From Rhodothermales bacterium (GTDB taxonomy: Bacteria; Bacteroidota; Rhodothermia; Rhodothermales; VXPQ01): DNA of 64,000 bases. A program made the translations under genes and the position numbers. Shown piece after piece: positions 8,701-15,600 of this stretch. The notes under the pieces were generated by a model that did not search any database, had not been told where the DNA came from, and saw only the letters and a list, made by a program, of their open reading frames with translations. Every line of letters begins with the position of its first letter. Within the stretch, counting starts at the first letter, position 1. Where the stretch lies: the NCBI GenBank assembly GCA_022825385.1, contig JAJDWX010000022.1:1-64000 (forward strand), written 5' to 3'.

Positions 8701-11700
8701 CTGCGGCGCGGCGAGCGCATAGTCTGCGCCGCGCGTCGCCGTGCCCGCGAATGTGAGGGGGGCCGTGAGCGTTTCGCCGTCCGTAAGCGCGCGTCCAAGC
8801 GTGAGCGTAAGCGTTTTCGCGCCGCCCTCTGTCACGTTGCCCGTCGGTCCCGCCAGCGTGACGCTCGTGGCGTCGTCGTCCGCCACCGCCACCGAGTCCG
8901 CCGCGCCCGCAGAAGCAATCGTATAGCCCGCCGCGCCCGCAAGCGTTGCTCTGGCGTACCCGTTCGGTTCGTCCGTATTATCCGCCGTCGTCGCCACCGT
9001 GAACGTTTGCGACGCGCTGCCCGCCGAGATCGTCACCGTGCGCGTTGTCTCGTCGCCCGCCGCCACAAAGTCGCCGCTGCCCGTTTCCGCAATCGTTACC
9101 CGCACGTTCGTATTCTGCGTGGGCACGGGGGTCGCGCTGAGCGTGAAGGAGGCCGCTGCCCCTTCGTCTACGCCCGATCCGGCGGAAACAGCTATTTCCG
9201 GTATCATGTCGTCGTCTTCTATCGCTATTTCGCCGTCGCCCGCGCGGCTGCCTGTGGCGCCGCCGCCAAGGCCCGTCGCCGCAAGTTTCGGCGCGCTGCC
9301 GGTCGAGGAGGCGGGGATGGATACCGTCACCGTTTCGTCGTCCTCGTCCGCATCGTCCTCCGCCCTGAGTATGAGCGTGGCCTCCGTAGCGCTTGGCGTA
9401 TTCGTCGGTCCCTCGAACGTAACCGTGCTTGTGGCTGAGGCGAACGTTACGCCCGTCGGATTGCCCGAGAGCGCAAGCGTAAACTCCGCGCCTGCAGAGC
9501 CGCCGGAGAATTGCAAGGGTGCGGCGAGCGCCTCGCCCGCTCTGAGGGCGCGCCCGAGATTCAGCCTGATCGTCGCCGTCGCCGAAGCGTCTCCCTCCTT
9601 CGCCGTCTTGTCCGGCGTCGAAAGCGTTACCGTCGTGGCGTCGTTGTCGTTTACGGACCCCTCGGCGGACGCTGGACTGCCCAACGCGTAGCCCGATCCA
9701 CTCGTTACGGTTGCCGTTACGTTCCCGTTCGGCTCGTCCGCAGTGTCGGCCGTCGTCGCCACCGTGAACGTTTTCGTCGCGCTGTTGGCGTCGATCGTAA
9801 CCGTGCGGGCGTTTTCGCCCGCCGACGGCACGAAATCGCTGTTCGCCGCGTCCGCTATCGTCACCGCTACGTCGAGGGCCTGCGTCGGGGCGGGGTTCGC
9901 CGTTAGCGTGAACGATAGCGCCGTGCCTTCCGTTACCCCCGATCCTGCGCTAATCGTTATCGTCGGGTCCGATGCGGGGTCTGTAATGCTGAAGGAGGGG
10001 AGGTTGTTCATCCCCGTCGCGCCGCCGCCGAGGCCTGTCGTCGCAAGCGCGCCAAGGCCTATTTCCACCGTCTCCGAGCCTTCCGACGCATTGTCTGTCG
10101 AAGCGGAAAACGTAATCGTCGTCGCGGTGGGCGACGGACCCGTAAAGACGACCGAGGCGCTGCCGCTATTCAGGTTATTGTACGCTACGCCTGCCTGGGT
10201 CGCGCCTGCAAGCGTATAGTCCGTACCCCGCGTCGCCGCCCCCGCGAACGCAAGGGGCGCCGTGAGTTTTTCGCCCGCAACGAGCGCGCGTCCGAGCGTG
10301 AGCGCGAGCGTTTTCGCGCCGCCTTCCGTAACGTTTCCCGCCGTCTGGGCCGCCAGCGTCAGCGTCGTCGCGTCGTCGTCCGCAACAGCCACCGAGGCCG
10401 CCGAAGAAGTCGAAGAGACCTGATAGCCCGATCCGCTCTGTACGGTCGCCGTTACGTTCCCGTTCGGCTCGTCCGTATTGTCCGCCGCCGTCGCCACGGA
10501 GTACGTCGCCGTCCTCTGGCCCGCCGCGATGGTAACCATCTTCGACCCTTCGTTCGCCGCCGTCACGAAATCGCTTGTCGCGTCGTCCTCTATGTTCACC
10601 GTCACGTCAAGGTCCGACGACGGGGCCGCGCTTGCCCGCACCGTGAAGGACGCCGCCGCGCCTTCGTCTACCCCCGACCCCGGCGCGATGCTAATCGTCT
10701 GGTCCATTATCCTGAATGTCACAGGGATATTCTTACCCGGTACCGCACCTAGCGCGCCAAGGCCCGCATATATGATACCTTTAATGCGTATAATCGCCGT
10801 TTCCGCCGTACTTTCCGCTACAGCGTCTGCCGTCGCCATGAGCGTGATTACAACTTCCTTCGCCGAGGCGCCCGTGTTCGGACCCGTAAACGTCACCTTC
10901 GGAGATTTGCTGGTGTCGTTGAGGTTCGCGTAGCTTACGCCCGTCGCCGTCGCCCCCGCAAACGTATAGTCCGTACCCCGCGTCGCCGTGCCATCCGCAA
11001 GGAGCGTCACCTCAATCTTTTCGCCCTTTACGAGGCTGCGATTGAGCATTATCCTGATCGTCCTCGCGTTGCCCTCCGTAACGTTGCCTGCAGCTCCCCC
11101 CAAGAACGTAACGGTTGTCTCACTGCAGTCGACTACGCGTGTCGCCCCCGACGAAGGCGTACCCACCGTGTAGCCTGCGCCAGGCTTTACCGTCGCTGTC
11201 ACGTCGCCGTCTGGCTCGTCCACGGTGTCGTCATTCAATGCCTGCACCGTAAAGATGTGTTCTACCTTGTTTGCGGGGATCGTTACGGTTCTGTCTCCCT
11301 CAGCCGCGGTCTTGAGAAAGTCGCCCGGAGCGTCTGCTATCGCAACCGTTACGTCCAGGTCCTGCGTCGGCGCCGGACTTGCCGTTAGGATAAAGGACGG
11401 GTGGGAGGTTCCTTCATGCGCCGGTGCGCCGCCGCGAATGCTTATCGTCGGAATAACCGACGTGTCGTCGTCTTCGAGCGTGAGCGTCGCGCCCGTAATC
11501 GTTACGCCGTCCGCCGCGCCCGATATCGTTATCGTCTCGTCCGCCTGGTCTGTGTTGTCGTTCGTGGGCGTCAGCGTAAACGTCGTCGAATCCGCGTCCG
11601 CTGCCGCAGGAATCACCAGATCGAAGTCTTCCACCGCCGCGAAGCCTGTTACGCCCTGGGCGCCGCTTGCCGCCACGCTCACCGCAATCGTATCCGGCGC

Positions 11701-14529
11701 GCCGAAGCGCGTTGCGCCCTGCACGTCTCCGCGCACCGTAACGGTCGTCGCGCCCGCATTTTCCGCCACGGTCGCCGGACGAACAGAGAGCGCCACCGAT
11801 GGCGCCGCGTCGTTGTCCTCAATGTCAAGAAGGACGCTCTGGTGCGTGGCTGCGCCCGTCGTCTGCGCAGCGTCTACGTCGAGATAGACGCGCTCCGGCC
11901 CCTCGTACAGGTTGTCGTCCGTGATTGTTAGCGTCGTCGTTGCGTCGGGCGTCGTCGCGCCCGCCGAGAACGCGAGCGACGAACTGACGCTAAAGTCCGA
12001 CGCGTCCCCCGGGACGTACGAGCCGTCGCCTGGATTGCTGAGGACGCGCGCCTTGAACGACACTGACGCGCCCCCGGACGGAGCCCCCTCTGAAAGCGTC
12101 GCTGTCACCTCGGCTGTCGCGCCCTCGGCAAGAGAAACAAGACGACGAACGCCATCTGTCTTTTGACCGGCAACGTTTATATCCACCCGCGGACGCGTCT
12201 TGACAACAATGCTCGCCTCGCCGTCCGACGCTTTCGCCAGACGCACCGATGGAGGCAAATTGTACGCTTCCACAATCACCGTTTCGTCCGGCTCGACAAC
12301 GCTGTCGTAGACGCCTGTGAAATCTTCGCCACCGGTTCTGCCACTGAATATAGTGATATTCTGCGTCCTGACGAGGGTATTCGGGTTGCTGAACGAGATG
12401 TCGTTCTCGGAGCCCGTCTTCGCGCGAACGGGTATGGTGACTTCAGCGTGAGGATCAGGCGTCAGGGTAGCCACGACCCTTGCGGATTCTCCCTCGTATA
12501 TGGACGATTTGTTTACCGACAGTACAAGCGTCGACGGCGCCGGATCGTTCTCAATGATAATGCCCACCGCGCTTATTGGGTTAGCGAGGGCGTATGGGTC
12601 CGCGGCGTCCGAAGGGACGCTAAGAAGTACGCGGAAGCTTTCGTTGCCTTCGTGTACATTGTCGTCCAGGAGCGCGACTGTGATCGTCTTTTCCGTATCG
12701 TTCGCGCCAAACGAAAGCGTGCCGGACGTCGCCCTGTAGTCATTCCCTGCCGTCGCCGTAAGGTCCGTTGTCGCGTACGCTACCTTCGCCGCGCCATGGC
12801 CTGTCTTCGTCACAGTCAGCGTCATTTGCTTCGACGCGAGATTCTCCTGGGCGGTGTAGCTGGACGACTGGAAGCGCACGGCCGGCAGGCCATGCGAGTC
12901 CGTAACGTTCACCGTAACGGGGTCGATAGATACGCCGTGGTAGGGGTTGCCCGTATCCGTCGGCACGGTCGCTGCGTGCGCGATGCGTACGCCCTGCTCG
13001 CTATTCTGGTCGTTGTCGCCCCGCCCCTGGACCGTGAACGTTTGCGGCGTATTCCAGTTGCCGCTTGCGCCGCCCGTGAACGTCAGCGTAGCCGAGGAGC
13101 CAAAGGCGCCTCCCGGGGCCGCTACCTGTACCGCCGATCCGTCGCCCGACGTCGCCGTAACCGTAACGTCGGCGTTAGGGTTCGTTGTCAAAACCACTTC
13201 GTACGTCTTCGGAAGGAATTTTTCTATGATCGACAGCGACGAAGTGCTTACGGACACGCCCGGCTTAAGCGTTGCTGGAGGAAGATCGTCGTCGAAAACA
13301 GTTATCACCGTGCTTCGCGGCACGCCAAGCACGGTGGGGTTCGACGTCCCCGCTACGACGGACAGCGTCAAATGAAAGGTCTCGGAGTCGGGGCCCTCGT
13401 ATATGTCATCATTCAGAATGGGAACAGAGATCGTCTTTTCCGTCTCGTTCGCGCCGAACGAGAGCGTGCCCGACGTCGCCGTATAGTCCGCTCCCGCCGT
13501 CGCGCTCACGTCATTTGTGGCGTACCCTGCGGTCGCCGCTCCGTTGCCCGTCTTGCGCACAGTGAGTAATATGCTGGATTTGTTTTCGTTTACAACGGCA
13601 ATACTGCCCGTAAACCTTACAACCGGCAAGCCGTCCGAATCTGTCACGTTCGCCGTAACCGACGGGATGGTTATGCCGTGGTACGGGTTGCTTGCGTCTG
13701 ATACCGTCGCCGCATGCGCGATCGTCACCGTTTCGCTTTGCGTGTCCGAGTCTGAGCGCGCGAAGACGCCTATCGTCTGCGGCGTGCTCCAGTTGCCGCT
13801 ATTGCCTCCTGTGAACGTTAGCGTAGCCGAGGAGCCAAAGGCGCTTGTCTCGTTCTTGACCCGTACCGCCGTCTGGTCGCCCGACGTCGCCGTAACCGTA
13901 ACCGTCGCCCCCGGATCCGAATTCAGGGACACCTCGTACGTCTGCAAGGGATTCGTTTCTATGATCGAGAGCGACGAAGCGCTTACGGACACGCCCGCCC
14001 CTGTTGCATCGATCATGAAAGACGCAGAAATACTTTCTGAGAGTGGCGAACTGTCGGTTTCGGCCCGGCGCAACAGGGCGGTCCCGACGGTGACCGTTAC
14101 CGAGGGCGTTCCGCTTACGCCGGAGCCCGAGTAGGCCAGCGTGATTTCTACGGAACGGTGAGTACTATTGGTATTCAGGCCGTGCGTCTCCCCGTCCTGG
14201 ACCGCAAGCAGCCGACCGCTCGCGATCGTCAAGCCCGCCGGCGCCCCCGACAAGGTGATGTGCGCAAGACCCGCTGCGCTGAGTCGCACCGCCGTGTCGG
14301 GTATAACGGTTTTGCTTCCATTCTTGACGAGGTCGTCGCTGTTAATATACGACTTGGCATCGCGTCTGTCAAGGCGGTCGCCCTCTTCGTTGCCGCCCCC
14401 GCCGGCCGCGATAAACGTGAGTTTCTTCGGGATGAGCGTGATCTTGGCTCCGTCGAGCGCGGAGGAAGCGATCTCGGTGGGGTCGAGCGCGAGCGTCTGC
14501 GCCTGCGCGGAAACAGCGAAAAACGCCAA
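5701..14529 (-). CDS. Giant T9SS-sorted Calx-beta repeat surface protein (start uncertain, possibly phase-variable)
   Basis: The frame is open for about 2,942 residues from a TTG at 14529. The region just upstream in the same frame encodes the rest of a typical signal peptide (FRVFSALCLLLFLAFFAVSA, then QAQ), but has no ATG, GTG or TTG before the 11-C tract at 14621-14631. The true start is therefore probably beyond the tract. The N-terminal module is paralogous to that of the 2154-5447 protein. Then come about 20 Calx-beta and Ig-like repeats, including alternating units with 'AGSGVxEGxxxSFTL' and 'GNVTEGGAKTL', many ending in D/N-rich 'DDND' or 'DDD' calcium-site-like turns. The C-terminus is a T9SS type A sorting domain (NYPNPFNP, 'VYDILGRKV', 'GLASGTYLYVL'). 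It is likely a very large adhesin; the ligand is unknown. Confidence 0.85.
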   Translation of the reverse strand: MAFFAVSAQAQTLALDPTEIASSALDGAKITLIPKKLTFIAAGGGGNEEGDRLDRRDAKSYINSDDLVKNGSKTVIPDTAVRLSAAGLAHITLSGAPAGLTIASGRLLAVQDGETHGLNTNSTHRSVEITLAYSGSGVSGTPSVTVTVGTALLRRAETDSSPLSESISASFMIDATGAGVSVSASSLSIIETNPLQTYEVSLNSDPGATVTVTATSGDQTAVRVKNETSAFGSSATLTFTGGNSGNWSTPQTIGVFARSDSDTQSETVTIAHAATVSDASNPYHGITIPSVTANVTDSDGLPVVRFTGSIAVVNENKSSILLTVRKTGNGAATAGYATNDVSATAGADYTATSGTLSFGANETEKTISVPILNDDIYEGPDSETFHLTLSVVAGTSNPTVLGVPRSTVITVFDDDLPPATLKPGVSVSTSSLSIIEKFLPKTYEVVLTTNPNADVTVTATSGDGSAVQVAAPGGAFGSSATLTFTGGASGNWNTPQTFTVQGRGDNDQNSEQGVRIAHAATVPTDTGNPYHGVSIDPVTVNVTDSHGLPAVRFQSSSYTAQENLASKQMTLTVTKTGHGAAKVAYATTDLTATAGNDYRATSGTLSFGANDTEKTITVALLDDNVHEGNESFRVLLSVPSDAADPYALANPISAVGIIIENDPAPSTLVLSVNKSSIYEGESARVVATLTPDPHAEVTIPVRAKTGSENDISFSNPNTLVRTQNITIFSGRTGGEDFTGVYDSVVEPDETVIVEAYNLPPSVRLAKASDGEASIVVKTRPRVDINVAGQKTDGVRRLVSLAEGATAEVTATLSEGAPSGGASVSFKARVLSNPGDGSYVPGDASDFSVSSSLAFSAGATTPDATTTLTITDDNLYEGPERVYLDVDAAQTTGAATHQSVLLDIEDNDAAPSVALSVRPATVAENAGATTVTVRGDVQGATRFGAPDTIAVSVAASGAQGVTGFAAVEDFDLVIPAAADADSTTFTLTPTNDNTDQADETITISGAADGVTITGATLTLEDDDTSVIPTISIRGGAPAHEGTSHPSFILTASPAPTQDLDVTVAIADAPGDFLKTAAEGDRTVTIPANKVEHIFTVQALNDDTVDEPDGDVTATVKPGAGYTVGTPSSGATRVVDCSETTVTFLGGAAGNVTEGNARTIRIMLNRSLVKGEKIEVTLLADGTATRGTDYTFAGATATGVSYANLNDTSKSPKVTFTGPNTGASAKEVVITLMATADAVAESTAETAIIRIKGIIYAGLGALGAVPGKNIPVTFRIMDQTISIAPGSGVDEGAAASFTVRASAAPSSDLDVTVNIEDDATSDFVTAANEGSKMVTIAAGQRTATYSVATAADNTDEPNGNVTATVQSGSGYQVSSTSSAASVAVADDDATTLTLAAQTAGNVTEGGAKTLALTLGRALVAGEKLTAPLAFAGAATRGTDYTLAGATQAGVAYNNLNSGSASVVFTGPSPTATTITFSASTDNASEGSETVEIGLGALATTGLGGGATGMNNLPSFSITDPASDPTITISAGSGVTEGTALSFTLTANPAPTQALDVAVTIADAANSDFVPSAGENARTVTIDANSATKTFTVATTADTADEPNGNVTATVTSGSGYALGSPASAEGSVNDNDATTVTLSTPDKTAKEGDASATATIRLNLGRALRAGEALAAPLQFSGGSAGAEFTLALSGNPTGVTFASATSTVTFEGPTNTPSATEATLILRAEDDADEDDETVTVSIPASSTGSAPKLAATGLGGGATGSRAGDGEIAIEDDDMIPEIAVSAGSGVDEGAAASFTLSATPVPTQNTNVRVTIAETGSGDFVAAGDETTRTVTISAGSASQTFTVATTADNTDEPNGYARATLAGAAGYTIASAGAADSVAVADDDATSVTLAGPTGNVTEGGAKTLTLTLGRALTDGETLTAPLTFAGTATRGADYALAAPQTTPAGVTYNNLASGSASVVFTGPSAQAAPITFRATADADAENPPETVAIGLGAPASTGLGGGATQTNNLASFGIEDPGAEPTITVSAGTGVEEGAPASFTLNANPVPSAPLAVTVKVDDAASSDFVAAGGEGNRTVTIAANQSSATFAVVTNPDAIDEPNGAVTATVIDGADYAVGNPASAEVAVDDNDATTVTLSTPDKTATEDDAAATATLTLTLSRALTDGEALAAPLQFTGGEAGTHFTLALSGAPAGVTFDAPSSTLSFEGSGTPSATEATLTLAARGDADAADRTVTVSIPASSTGASPTLAATNLGGGATGGRAGDGEITITDDDEAQVSFLAPAANATEASGTVNVQVVLNPAPPTNITIAYALGGDATRNEDYTASGTVTATAGDTAVEIPVSVTDDDVTEASETIVLTLEKGEGYALGTANTHTLTVADNDAPGVIANPLSLTVNEGGLAGTYTLRLATNPGAGATVTITPRSGDAGAATTTGALAFDSDNWQTPQPVTVTPQDDNDARNETVSITHTVAGYGSLTQGPTVTVAVADDEGARTAGVNASPLTLNLSEGGAAGTYALTLRTDPGGTVTVTPQTSDAGAATVDTKTSSGALEFDSSDWQTPKNVTIIPEDDNDARNETVSITHTVAGYGGVTDGPQVTVAITDDDEPTPTVAFASSSLNVSEAAGTVAVTINLDPAPSLDVTITYAIAGDAAIGEDYAISGAATSAGTIVVAGGSATADIIVNIADDSETESAETILLTLQDGAEYDVGTVGVHTLTVADNDTPAVTASPLALTIEEGGSDGSYAIRLATNPGAEVTVTPLSSNEQAATVSGALTFDSGNWQSPQNVRVTPVEDSDTGDETVTITHTVAGYAGVTAGPVVTVTVIDATGVVSVEREQGIAEAQEERAEKTREIPATFALEQNYPNPFNPTTTIEYALDKTARVTLTVYDILGRKVRTLVDDMQSAARYSIAFDANGLASGTYLYVLATDQKRVVRTMLLIK

Positions 14530-14620
14530 AAAAAGCAGCAGGCACAGCGCCGAAAAGACGCGAAATCCGTACGCAATAAACGAACTTAACGAAGGCGAAA
14601 AGCGCCCGCGTCTATATCGA

Positions 14621-14631
14621 GGGGGGGGGGG
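14621..14631 (-). repeat. Poly-C tract of 11 at the 5' end of the giant surface-protein gene
   Basis: Eleven C on the minus strand in the context ATGATAGC.... As sequenced, the ATG at 14638-14636 reads eight codons through the tract and meets TAG. With 10 C (or 13) the same ATG continues in frame as MIAPPPRYRRGRFSPSLSS into the signal peptide and the whole giant protein. A second ATG at 14642-14640 would be in frame with 12 C. This is the arrangement of a contingency locus, but homopolymer miscounting in the assembly would look the same. Confidence 0.85.
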
Positions 14632-14834
14632 CTATCATGCATCAAGGCAGTAAGAACATGCGACTCAGAGACGAACAGTTCGCGAAAAATGCGTTAATTC
14701 CGCATCCGCTGCGGGCGTTTGTACGAATTCCTGAAATATTCAACCGGGGCAAGTATACGGCAGCCTGCGCATATTGTCAAGCGGCGGCGGTTCTGGATTA
14801 TTTCGCTCCTCGCGGGGACAGGATACGGCGGCGG

Positions 14835-14881
14835 GAGCGAGAAAGGGGCGCGAAGGGGGCAAGAAAGGGGCGCGAAGGGGG
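14835..14881. repeat. GCGCGAAAGGGG-type tandem repeat, left copy
   Basis: Two imperfect units of about 22-23 bp, built of AAAGGGGCGCGAAGGGG with short spacers. The RES toxin remnant ends just where this repeat begins. A closely related repeat lies at 21171-21234 at the end of the AlbA_2 gene, so the two copies bracket most of the restriction-modification operon. Confidence 0.7.
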
Positions 14882-14896
14882 TGCGTCCTGTGAAAT

Positions 14897-14987
14897 CCGG
14901 CTGGCGCCCTCAGCGCTATAATATCGGCCAGGCGCCTTGGGAGTCGCCTGTGCGATATGCCGTTAGCGGCTCTCCAAGCCGATACAC
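14897..14987 (-). pseudogene. RES-domain toxin, frameshifted and truncated
   Basis: A GTG at 14987 begins five bases after the DUF2384 antitoxin stop, the usual antitoxin-toxin order. It encodes VYRLGEPLTAYRTGDSQG followed by AWPIL, then TAG. Inserting a one-base shift at 14918 restores SAEGASR. This is the N-terminal RES signature (YRxGDxxGxxPIxSxEGA), whose domain degrades NAD in MbcT/ParT-type toxins. Homology ends at about 14897, at the GC-rich repeat, and the RWN motif and the rest of the domain are absent. The toxin is dead, by a +1 frameshift plus loss of most of the gene. Confidence 0.65.
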
Positions 14988-14992
14988 ATGGC

Positions 14993-15244
14993 TTACGCGA
15001 CAACGCCGGCTACGGCGCGGCGCACCAGATTCAGCACGGCATGGGCTCCTGCGGAACTGGACCGCGCCATGTCAAAGGGCGTTGCGCCTTCGAGCAGCGG
15101 ATGAGGGCGATTCAGGAAACGATCCATGCGCGCCGCATCGCCGTGGTATGCCTGGGCGACGGCGTCAATGATGCGATCCAGTTCGCAGGTGTGTTCGCTG
15201 TGTTTTTGCGGAAAAGGCTTGAGCGACTTTTTCATGGGACGCAA
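14993..15244 (-). CDS. DUF2384 (Xre/MbcA/ParS toxin-binding) antitoxin-like protein
   Basis: A small protein of 83 residues (TTG start at 15244, eight bases after GAGG) or 80 residues (ATG at 15235). It matches the antitoxin toxin-binding domain: 'ARMDRFLNRPHPLLEGATPFDMA', then 'AGAHAVLNLVRRAVAG'. Such proteins bind and neutralise RES toxins. A dead RES toxin gene follows directly, so this antitoxin is probably an orphan. It has no separate HTH region, unlike the longer Xre-type members. It lies three bases after the Phd gene stop and is likely co-transcribed with it. A relic of a similar gene lies at 906-950. Confidence 0.65.
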   Translation of the reverse strand: MRPMKKSLKPFPQKHSEHTCELDRIIDAVAQAYHGDAARMDRFLNRPHPLLEGATPFDMARSSSAGAHAVLNLVRRAVAGVVA

Positions 15245-15247
15245 TGA

Positions 15248-15478
15248 TCAAACCTCGCAGGCAGACAATTCTTCTTCCGGGAGCGGATCGAAAAAGCTGT
15301 CGTCGAGCGCTATCCGGCCCTTCCATGAACCAAATTGCGGCTTCCCCTGGCACTGGAGACGCACAAGGCGCGCGACCGGCTTGCCGTTGCGGGCAATGAC
15401 GACTTCCTCGCCCTGCTCGACTTGCGCGAGCAGGCGCGACAAATGGGTTTTCGCTTGATGGACGTTCACTACGGGCAT
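15248..15478 (-). CDS. Phd/YefM-family antitoxin
   Basis: The 76-residue protein starts at an ATG with GAGGAG nine bases upstream. It begins MPVVNVHQAKTHLSRLLAQV and continues 'GEEVVIARNGKPVARLVRL', the classic Phd/YefM DNA-binding N-terminus. The C-terminal part ('FDPLPEEELSACEV') resembles antitoxins paired with PIN-domain VapC toxins, which it would wrap around. No PIN or Doc toxin follows; the next gene is the DUF2384 antitoxin. It is divergent from hsdM with about 100 bp between the starts. It could also be a regulator of the shared intergenic region. Confidence 0.85.
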   Translation of the reverse strand: MPVVNVHQAKTHLSRLLAQVEQGEEVVIARNGKPVARLVRLQCQGKPQFGSWKGRIALDDSFFDPLPEEELSACEV

Positions 15479-15548
15479 CGCAGGCTCCTCTTTGGGCGTA
15501 CGGTTGGCTAAAGATAATGATTCAACATCGATTTTTTTGCGTTTCCTC

Positions 15549-15584
15549 TTGACTTTTTGCAAAACGTTTGTTATACTGCATATA
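15549..15584 (+). promoter_or_regulatory. Promoter of the restriction-modification operon (leaderless start)
   Basis: TTGACT at 15549-15554 and TATACT at 15572-15577 are separated by exactly 17 bp, a near-consensus housekeeping promoter. The hsdM ATG begins at 15584, six bases after the -10 box, where transcription would be expected to begin. No ribosome binding site precedes this ATG. The mRNA is therefore predicted to be leaderless. Confidence 0.6.
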
Positions 15585-15600
15585 TGGCAGATATAGCAAA
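15567..15600. promoter_or_regulatory. Inverted repeat over -10 box and hsdM start (putative operator)
   Basis: The left arm TTTGTTATACTGC (15567-15579) and right arm GCAGATATAGCAAA (15587-15600) are inverted copies with one mismatch and one single-base gap, separated by 7 bp. The repeat covers the -10 box and the ATG of hsdM, so a protein bound here would block the promoter. The HTH domain at the N-terminus of HsdM is the obvious candidate ligand. Confidence 0.5.

Larger units (their letters stand above)
14640..14992. other. Spacer with toxin remnant and GC-rich repeats
   Basis: A 353-bp stretch between the giant gene and the DUF2384 antitoxin gene. It contains the promoter region of the giant gene (minus strand), two copies of a GCGCGAAGGGG-type repeat (14835-14881), and a frameshifted RES toxin start (14897-14987). 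No intact gene was seen. Confidence 0.6.

Noticed and set aside
5701-14529. Possible CRISPR or satellite array in the highly repetitive 9-kb stretch
   Set aside because: The periodicity is about 300 bp, the frame is continuous, and it translates to Calx-beta/Ig-like domains, so these are protein-coding repeats.
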